Shown here one piece after another: positions 1 through 7,100 of a stretch of DNA of 12,962 bases. The notes below the pieces were generated by a model. The model made no database searches and was not told the DNA's origin. It worked only from the letters and a program-made list of their open reading frames with translations. The stretch's first letter is position 1, and each line of letters opens with the position of its first letter. A program made the position numbers and the translations under genes. This stretch comes from Euryarchaeota archaeon UBA561 (GTDB lineage: Archaea; Thermoplasmatota; Poseidoniia; Poseidoniales; Poseidoniaceae), in the NCBI GenBank assembly GCA_002502295.1, contig DANX01000018.1, forward strand, positions 1 through 12,962. The letters run 5' to 3'.

Positions 1-36
1 TTTTTTCCAACTCCACAGTATAATTGTCGCCCAGTG

Positions 37-44
37 TATATAAA
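37..44. promoter_or_regulatory. TATA-like box (TATATAAA)
   Basis: The sequence is TATATAAA on the + strand and TTTATATA on the - strand. TTTATATA matches the usual archaeal TATA consensus (YTTATATA), which would point leftward transcription out of the window. TATA elements are close to symmetric, so the direction cannot be fixed. It would also fall inside the possible divergent frame that starts near base 52, which argues against both being real. Confidence 0.35.
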
Positions 45-168
45 GTATCCAAATCCAGCCTTCACTCTATTTGGCCCTTTGACACCTGGGCGTTTTGAAT
101 CGCCAAGGCTTCTCCGCCGCCATCATCAGACCTCATTGGATGCACCAATCTTTCACCAGCCATCCATC

Positions 169-187
169 ATATACTTATGTAGTATAT
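169..187. repeat. Small palindrome overlapping the TATA-like box
   Basis: Seven-base arms ATATACT (169-175) and AGTATAT (181-187) are exact reverse complements separated by five bases. The right arm covers the first five bases of the TATATAAT box at 183-190, so a protein bound here could block the promoter. In such AT-rich sequence a palindrome of this size can arise by chance. Confidence 0.3.
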
Positions 188-190
188 AAT
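183..190. promoter_or_regulatory. TATA-like box (TATATAAT)
   Basis: TATATAAT lies in the most AT-rich part of the leader. Read on the + strand it would place a transcription start near 210-216, about 215 bases before the chosen addB-like start and just before an ATG at 223. Read on the - strand (ATTATATA) it also fits the archaeal consensus. It is the best visible promoter candidate for the addB-addA operon. No clear upstream purine-rich BRE element is seen in either direction. Confidence 0.4.
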
Positions 191-222
191 AATAGCCCCT
201 TCTTGTTGGCGAAAAGTAAAAC

Positions 223-426
223 ATGAAATGTTCTTGTTTTGACAGACAGACACCTCGCCCCCCCAGGCCAATACCGGTTGCACCACCCAAAATTCCTCCC
301 CAGCCGAGTGGGCCGAGTTCCAAAAAGAAACCATTGGTGGATTGGACTCAAATTGTATCATCCACACGGTCAAAGACAAGCACCTTCAAGAAGTGTCGGA
401 GGTACTTCCAGCATCAGGGCGGGTGA
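223..426 (+). CDS. Possible small Pro/Lys-rich ORF ahead of addB (doubtful)
   Basis: An ATG at 223 opens 67 codons. The predicted peptide has a Cys-containing start (MKCSC), a proline-rich middle and a basic end with a KKK run. It ends at TGA 424-426, two bases before the ATG at 429. The start lies about 10 bases downstream of the expected transcription start for the box at 183-190, so a near-leaderless small protein or leader peptide is conceivable. Against it, codon use (AGA, AGG, ATA) is unlike the neighbouring genes, no domain is recognisable, and the overlapping TTG-initiated extension of the addB-like frame (342-428) has more typical codons. It is probably not a gene. Confidence 0.2.
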   Translation: MKCSCFDRQTPRPPRPIPVAPPKIPPQPSGPSSKKKPLVDWTQIVSSTRSKTSTFKKCRRYFQHQGG

Positions 427-428
427 AC

Positions 429-3400
429 ATGGCCATAGAAAACACGGTGTCATCTGAGTATGTCCCAGCGGGCAAAGGTTGCCCGACCTGGCTCTTCGAC
501 GCCCTGTGTCAACCGCATGACCACGCACCGTTCATGGTCCTTCATCCTACGGAATTGCACCGCCAACATCTGCTTGAGCGGCTTCATGCCGCCGGTGTTG
601 TCGTTTCGCCTCAATACCATTTGACCCTCAACCGTCTGGTGCGCCTTCTCCATGTTGATCTTCGCCTGCCGGTTCTTCTCGATGACGAAGCGAGCAATTT
701 CATGGCCATTCATGCTCGGTGCGTTGAAGCTGCTGAAAACGCCGAACTTCCCTTCCTTTTCACTCCTGGTGTCGGAAAATGGACCTTGGCCAAGACCCGT
801 CGCCTCCAACGTCTTCACGGAGAACTCCTTCAACTCCGTCGCCCGTTTGCATGGGAGGGTGACCCGGGGGCTGAGGTGTTTCACAGATTGTGTTTGGATG
901 TCCAACAAGCCGCAGGAGGTACCCTTCCATCGTTGGTGTCGCGACACGTCCTCGATGCTCTTGAGGCGAGCATGTCCCCTCCTTTCCACTTGAGTGAAGT
1001 TGCCGGTATCATTGTTCTTGACGCTGCACCGGATTTTACTGAAATTGAACAGGGCCTCCTATCAGCCGTGTCGAAGTTTGCTCCGATTCACCAACTCCTG
1101 CATCCAGGCTCGTTCCGACTCGGGTACCACGGAGCATACCTGGTTGATGAGCAGCCTTGCGATAAGGACGGTCTTCCAGACTGGGTTCCTACCCATGACC
1201 CATGGGTGGGTGAAGATACGGGATGGCAAACGATTGCGGGGCAGAGCCATCAAACCGAGATAACACGAGTGACGTTGGACGAACGGCGCCATGCTCTTCC
1301 CGCAGCGTTGACCATGATCAAAGCCTACATGTCATCGAACGAGGGGCGTCTGCTGGTGATTGACGCTGGCGTTCAAGAGCGGTCGCTGGCTTGGTCAACA
1401 GGGCTTGCCTCAATCGGTGTTCATTGGCGCCCAGGCTCTACGGCCATGAATCAACAACCGACTCATCACGCCATCCTTCGTGCGGCTACCTTGGCCCAAG
1501 GTATGGGGGCATGGTCGCTTGAATCGTTGCGAAGTACATTTTTCTCTCCCGTGGTGCCATTCCAAGAGGACCTCTTTCCTGAGTTGAGCCACCCCTCTGA
1601 AGCGTCCTGGCGCCCTCGTCCAGACCTCCAAGTACTGGGCGACATCGCCCGGACGTTTCACGTCCTCGGAGGACCGGGCGCCATCGCTCGATGGCTTGGT
1701 GTGCTCGCCGGCGCAAGCCCATCGTTCTCGGAGCGTCGCCCGGTTGAAAAGGCCCAAGCACTGGAGGAAACACAGTGGTGGCTTGCTTGCCTCCTCCATG
1801 CCTGGTCTCCAATGCTTTCACCGGAGGATCGTCATCTCCTCCGTACGCCTTTCGTGGGCTGCACATCAGGTGACACGCTTCCAATGCCGGACACACCGAA
1901 TTCGGGAATGGCTTGGTTTTCGTGGTTGCTGAGTTCCATTGATGTTGCTAAATTTGAGCATCGACGAGCCCCATTCGATGCTGGGTTTGGTGCGTTGCAG
2001 CGCTTGGTTGAGTCCGTCAATGCGGTTAAATCGCATCTTCACTCAATCGATCTACCTTTTGACGACAACGGGGCTGCGTTCATTGACATCCTCGAACACA
2101 TTGGAGCATCGACCGATATCGCTCATCAAACATCGAGAACAGACCGTGTGAACGTCGTCACTCCTGATGATGCTCTTGGATGCACGGCCGACGTTGTTCT
2201 GCTTGTGGGCCTTGACGTCGATGCCTGGTCGATGCGCTCATCCAACGTACCTTGGTTGGATGCTCAGGCACAATTGGAACTTGGCCTGTTTCAAACCGAT
2301 CGTTTGGTTCGCCGAGGGCGCCACCATCTACGTCACCTTCTCAACGCTGGCCGTTATGTGGTTGCGTTCGATTCGTCACCCGAAGAGGGTGGCGGTCCGA
2401 GCGCCCCATTGGCCGAATGGCTGACCGATGTGAGGCGGAGTCGGTCATGGGAAAGCATGCGCACTCCCCCCTCTTTCCTTCCCTCAGCCCTCTATGAGGG
2501 CGATGCGGAAGCCCGACCGTTCACGTGGGTGGTCCGGGAGGAGGGCCACGGGAGTTGGCTCACTCCTGTCATGTATTCCACGGTTGAAGGTTCGGATGGG
2601 GTTCGTTCAGTACGGCATGGATTTCGTGGTCGCGATCGACGACAGCAGTTGGGTCTGGACGTGCGCGCTCTCCAGCGAGGGCGCCATCCAATCAATCATC
2701 CAAGCGTCCTCATCGATGCTTTCGAGGGCAGCATTCAGGCAGATCGCCGCCGCCGTCAGCCACTGGCAAAATGGATGGATGACCACGAAACCTTTGGGTG
2801 GGAAAATCGTGTTCATCTTGCCAGTGTTGATGCCGTCACTCTGCGCCCAACCCGAGCAGCGTTGAAGGTGAACGGGATGGCCGCCGATTCTTTCCCACAT
2901 CTCGGCCATCGAGAAGAGAAGTCAATTTCGGTGAGCGTTGACCCTCGACCTCTCCCGCCTTATGCTTTGGATGGGCTGGGCTTGGACCATCGCTTTGGGT
3001 CGCTTGGTACGTCCATAGAACGTTCAGTATGGTCCCCAAGCCGCCTGGAAGCTTGGCTCAAATGTCCCCGTCAAGCATGGTTAAAGCAAACACTCAACGC
3101 TGACGATGACGAGGGTTTCACCACCGAGGACATCGATGTTCGCACACGTGGGCAAGTGGTGCACGATGTTGAGGCGGCCATCTTGCAAGGTCACGGTGTT
3201 CCGATCGGATTTGAAATCAGCACGGACCCCCTCCCACTCCATTTGGGGCCAATGGGCGAGGGAAGGGCAGGATGGGATGCAATCCTCGATTTTCTTCAAA
3301 ATGAAGTCCATTGGTTGGGCCGCCAAAACGCTGTATCCGTCCATCGAACGAGGGATTTGATCGATGCGACACCCGAGATGTGGGAGGCTCACCAAAGCGG

Positions 3401-4166
3401 TGAATTGGAACTCGAACCGCAAGGAAGGTTGGCGCGCTTGTTGGAGGCAGACCTCGACCTCCACCATGCTGCGCCCGTAGCGTTGGAATGGTCACCACGC
3501 ACCGAGAAAGAGCGTTTTGTCCATTTGGACGCGGTGCCCGATGACGATTTGGCAGGTTTCCGTCTCTACGGGATGGTCGACCGTGTTGACGTGTTGGTTT
3601 TACCCGAGCATCTCCGGTCCTTGCTTGAGAAGCAGGGCGTTGTGGGTGAAGCGACGTTCGACGACCCGTATCCGCTTCACGGAGAAGGGCGAACAGCGCA
3701 ACGGTTGGTCATCATTCGAGACTTGAAAACTGTCCAGGGACCGAACGCAAAATCGGCCGGTTTGCGTCATACGCGTTGTTTGTTTGAAGACCTTCAGTTG
3801 GCGCTCTACGCTCGTGCTTGGGAACGGCTCCACCCGAACGACCGCGTGATCGGCGTGGGAGGAAGCGAGGTCGGTGAATTTACCACGCACTATGTTGAAC
3901 TCGATGCTGATTTAGCGGCCGTTTCAGAGGAACTTGAAATTGGAGAACTCACCGAGTTCTTCCCGCTTCATTTCCCCTCCGAGACCCGCAACGGTGTAGC
4001 GACAACTGCGTTCCGCCGATGGATGGCGGAGCGTCTGGCCGTTGCCCAACGGGTGGTTGATACCGCTCAACAGGGTCATGTGAACCCGACACCTGGGGCA
4101 CATTGCAGTTTCTGCACCATTGCCCATTCGTGCGCTGTATCGGATTATGCAGGGGGTGACTTCTGA
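429..4166 (+). CDS. addB: AddB-like subunit: inactive helicase fold with PD-(D/E)XK nuclease
   Basis: This 1245-residue protein looks like the B subunit of an AddAB-type helicase-nuclease, which processes double-strand DNA ends for recombination. The N-terminal part (VPAGKGCP, MVLHPTE) has the fold cues of AddB/RecC proteins but no Walker A motif, so it should not hydrolyse ATP. DVVLLVGLD at about 588-596 matches the second helicase-like half. The C-terminal nuclease (about 865-1245) shows SPSRLEAWLKC, G908-x3-H912, GMVDRVD with D1051, D1098-x-K1100 and Q1123-x3-Y1127, a full RecB-family set. Cysteines 879, 1226, 1229 and 1235 (C...C-x2-C-x5-C) fit the AddB iron-sulfur staple. I chose ATG 429, preceded by GGTGA at 422-426 although only two bases away. 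GTG 423 and TTG 342 are in-frame alternatives, the latter giving 1274 residues. The stop overlaps the next start by one base, so the two genes are probably translationally coupled. Confidence 0.82.
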   Translation: MAIENTVSSEYVPAGKGCPTWLFDALCQPHDHAPFMVLHPTELHRQHLLERLHAAGVVVSPQYHLTLNRLVRLLHVDLRLPVLLDDEASNFMAIHARCVEAAENAELPFLFTPGVGKWTLAKTRRLQRLHGELLQLRRPFAWEGDPGAEVFHRLCLDVQQAAGGTLPSLVSRHVLDALEASMSPPFHLSEVAGIIVLDAAPDFTEIEQGLLSAVSKFAPIHQLLHPGSFRLGYHGAYLVDEQPCDKDGLPDWVPTHDPWVGEDTGWQTIAGQSHQTEITRVTLDERRHALPAALTMIKAYMSSNEGRLLVIDAGVQERSLAWSTGLASIGVHWRPGSTAMNQQPTHHAILRAATLAQGMGAWSLESLRSTFFSPVVPFQEDLFPELSHPSEASWRPRPDLQVLGDIARTFHVLGGPGAIARWLGVLAGASPSFSERRPVEKAQALEETQWWLACLLHAWSPMLSPEDRHLLRTPFVGCTSGDTLPMPDTPNSGMAWFSWLLSSIDVAKFEHRRAPFDAGFGALQRLVESVNAVKSHLHSIDLPFDDNGAAFIDILEHIGASTDIAHQTSRTDRVNVVTPDDALGCTADVVLLVGLDVDAWSMRSSNVPWLDAQAQLELGLFQTDRLVRRGRHHLRHLLNAGRYVVAFDSSPEEGGGPSAPLAEWLTDVRRSRSWESMRTPPSFLPSALYEGDAEARPFTWVVREEGHGSWLTPVMYSTVEGSDGVRSVRHGFRGRDRRQQLGLDVRALQRGRHPINHPSVLIDAFEGSIQADRRRRQPLAKWMDDHETFGWENRVHLASVDAVTLRPTRAALKVNGMAADSFPHLGHREEKSISVSVDPRPLPPYALDGLGLDHRFGSLGTSIERSVWSPSRLEAWLKCPRQAWLKQTLNADDDEGFTTEDIDVRTRGQVVHDVEAAILQGHGVPIGFEISTDPLPLHLGPMGEGRAGWDAILDFLQNEVHWLGRQNAVSVHRTRDLIDATPEMWEAHQSGELELEPQGRLARLLEADLDLHHAAPVALEWSPRTEKERFVHLDAVPDDDLAGFRLYGMVDRVDVLVLPEHLRSLLEKQGVVGEATFDDPYPLHGEGRTAQRLVIIRDLKTVQGPNAKSAGLRHTRCLFEDLQLALYARAWERLHPNDRVIGVGGSEVGEFTTHYVELDADLAAVSEELEIGELTEFFPLHFPSETRNGVATTAFRRWMAERLAVAQRVVDTAQQGHVNPTPGAHCSFCTIAHSCAVSDYAGGDF
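4155..4159 (+). promoter_or_regulatory. Ribosome binding site of the addA-like gene
   Basis: GGTGA lies six bases before the ATG at 4166, inside the last codons of the addB-like gene. It is complementary to the conserved TCACC of the 16S rRNA 3' end and supports this start. Confidence 0.65.
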
Positions 4167-7100
4167 TGATTGAATTCAACAACAGCCAACGACTGGGGCT
4201 CGACTTGGACCGGCACATCGCCCTTGATGCTGGTGCAGGAACGGGCAAAACCACCGTGATGGCCGAGCGCTATGTGCAACACCTCTTCTCCTCAGATCAA
4301 CGAGCAACGCACGTCACGCCCCGCGGTCCACGAACACCGCTGACGGGTCACGGAGCTCTGCGAGCCCCAAAGCGGGAACGCACGGCATTGAAGGAATGGA
4401 ACGGGCTTCTTCCTTCAGAGGTCGTCGCCATCACCTTCACTCGGAAATCTGCCGCTGAACTCAAAGCGCGTATACGCCATCGCTTGTCCCTTGCCCGCGG
4501 CCTACCGCCTGGTCCGGAGGACCGTGATGGTGTGTTTGACCCACGTCTGCGAAACGAGGGCGACGTCGAAATGTTGTTGTCAGGGCTGGACGAAGCTCCG
4601 ATTTCAACCATTGACGCGTTCCTCAGTCAATTGGTTCAACCTTACGTGGATTTGGTTGCGCTCTATCCCTCCAATCAACAGGTTTCAGAAGAACGAAAAC
4701 CACTGATGGTTCAAGACACGCTTCATGCAGTGTGGCGAATTCGCTCCACCGATGATGCGCGAGAGTCCGGCGTGCTCAACCATCATCAAGAGTTCCTTGA
4801 CGCCCGAAATCGCTTGGTCGCTCGTTTGGGTGGTCAAGACCAAGCCGAAATCGTCCTCAAAGGGCTTCTTGGGCGTTCGCTCTTTGTTGAACAATCACAT
4901 CGGTCAATGATTCAACAATCCGAAGAGATGGGGCTGAATTGGAACGGTCGAGGGCCAGCGCCCGTTGAGGTGCTCATGAACACCATCGCTGAGCCCGTAG
5001 AATCCATGCTCCCGGCGTTCACTGCAAGCCTCCACCAAAGTCTATCGGATTGGGTTCAGGAATTTTTGCCTTACCACGCTCAATGCGTTGTGCCGGCTGA
5101 AGAGACGACAACCCTCACACGATTCAATCACTTGGTGCGGCTCACAACACAACCTCTTCCAACCCAACCGGGCGAACAACTGTCATGGGTTTGGAAAGCC
5201 CTTCTGGGGATTGCGACAGCCTCCGGATTGGTCAAGCAAGACTGCTCGTTTTTCCCGCGAAATGCGCTTCCTCAAGGAGATGGGTGGCCATCGGGCCTGT
5301 TGTCAAAATCAGCCGTTAGAGGCATGTCAAAGGTGGACAAAGATGCCCTGTACGCCCGTGCTCTCGCACATCTCCCCGCGTTGAGAGAAACCCTTGCATC
5401 ACCCAACGGGACCCTCATTCGCCTTCTCGCTCGCTCGGCCTTCTTGCTTCATCCGATGGACGGTTTTGACGGAATGCCGCTTGACAGTGCCTTGCGTCTA
5501 GATCCGCTTGAGGACCCACTTCCAAGCGAACCCAGCGAGGCAGGGAATTATGTCACAGCCTCCCTTCAAACTCAGGTCTTGAGCGACCTCCAGGTGATTC
5601 ACACCGCTTGCAACCAAATTCTAGCTCGGCGAAAGTCGCTGGACAACATGCACGATTTCGACGACATGCAACGCTTTGCCGCCGATCTTTTGCTGGCTCG
5701 ATGCCCTGACATTTGTCGCCATACTTATCCATTGGCCGTCATCGATGCATTGGATTCACTGGGAGAAGAGCCGTGGAACGATGCTCACATCGCACGCGCC
5801 TTGACCTTGCTTAACGACCGTCCTAAGCTGCAAGAGGATCTGCACCGTAGGTTTTCCATTTTAGGAGAATTACGAAGGCAGTACAGGGCCTTTATCATCG
5901 ACGAGTATCAAGACACCAACCCTTCCCACTACCGCTTGCTTGCACGGCTTTGGGGTCGACGTCGGCAGCACCCCGATGACCCGGCCACACCGCTTGGCGC
6001 TTGGGACCCTACCGTTTGCATTGTCGGTGATATGAAACAGAGCATCTACCGATTCCGCCAGGCCGAGGTCTCGGTCATGCGCCGTGCGGTTTCAGCGATT
6101 CGACAATTCAACATCGACGAGGAGACGGAATCGCGCCTCCATCATCTACGAGAAACCGGGTGCGGGCGCGATCCAAGACCCGTGGGAGGCGGTGGCGAAA
6201 CCGGTTCATTTTCCAACGAGCACACGGGTGAGGTTTCCGCACCTCACACGTTTGTGCGGTTTGATGTGGAAGATCAAGAAGGCTTGCCAGCCATCACCGG
6301 TCAGCGCCTTCTCCGACGCGCTGAAGGACACGTGGACCTGACGTCAAACCACCGTACGCGGCATGACTTGATGCAGACGATGAACGACATGTTTGACGAG
6401 GTGTTCGACCCTCGCTACCACGATTTACCGGGGGATTGGCACGCCGAACCTCAGCGGCTCCACCCGGCGAGGCAAACCGAACAGGCCGGCGTTTTGGAAT
6501 GGCTTCTCCCTGTGCCCGGCGCTCTAACCAATCCAACGCATGATCTTGATGTGCCGGTGAACACCTTCGAGGACCCAAACGCCTCCACCGTTCACCTTGA
6601 GCACGAACTCCTTGCTGACCGAATCCATGCGCTGCTCAACCAGGCTCCAACCCGGGTGTGGGACAGCGAGAACGCCGCTTGGATCACGGTTGTGGAGGAG
6701 GGCCCCAGCGTTCGACCACACGACATCATGATCCTCATCAATTCCAGGAAACACTTGCCTGATCTGGTCGAACGGCTTCGAGCACGCAACATACCCGTGA
6801 TGGCGGACCGCCAAGGTTTGCTTCTCATGCAGCCAGTGGTCCAACCTCTGATGGCCGTGTTGGCTCTTATGGCTCATCCCACGATGCGGAAAGCAGCCGT
6901 CGACCTTGCTCGCTCACCTGTTGTGGGCATGACTGAACGCCAGGTCCACAATGCACTCCTTTCGCTTGAGCAGGGAGCCCCCGTGCTCCCACATCTGATT
7001 CAACACGCCCCGACCGAAGGCGTTGAACGGTTGCTTGTGCGCCTTCATCGTTTGATTCAATGGGGGGCAGTCTACGATGTGTTTGATGCGGTGCTCGACG

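Larger units (their letters stand above)
1..428. other. AT-rich leader region upstream of the addB-like gene
   Basis: This stretch has no confidently assigned gene. It is clearly richer in A+T than the rest, especially at 1-60 and 165-235, and holds two TATA-like boxes and a small palindrome listed separately. The + strand frame beginning at base 1 stays open to a TAA at 187-189, but its predicted composition does not resemble the other proteins here. On the - strand, a short open frame runs off the left edge from a possible TTG at 50-52 and reads MDTLYTLGDNYTVELEK. It has a plausible protein composition and could be the start of a divergent gene, but 17 codons are too few to call. The simplest reading is a promoter-bearing intergenic region. 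Confidence 0.6.

Noticed and set aside
1..52. Possible start of a divergent - strand gene (TTG 50-52, MDTLYTLGDNYTVELEK, running off the left edge)
   Set aside because: The composition is protein-like, but it has only 17 codons, a TTG start, no ribosome motif, and a TATA-like box inside it.
1..189. + strand frame open from base 1 to TAA 187-189, as a 3' end of an upstream gene
   Set aside because: Its predicted sequence is rich in Pro, His and Arg without recognisable motifs, and the region is AT-rich and promoter-like.
450..989. 179-codon open frame on the - strand
   Set aside because: It lies fully inside the addB-like gene, which has strong motif support; it is a shadow frame in GC-moderate coding DNA.
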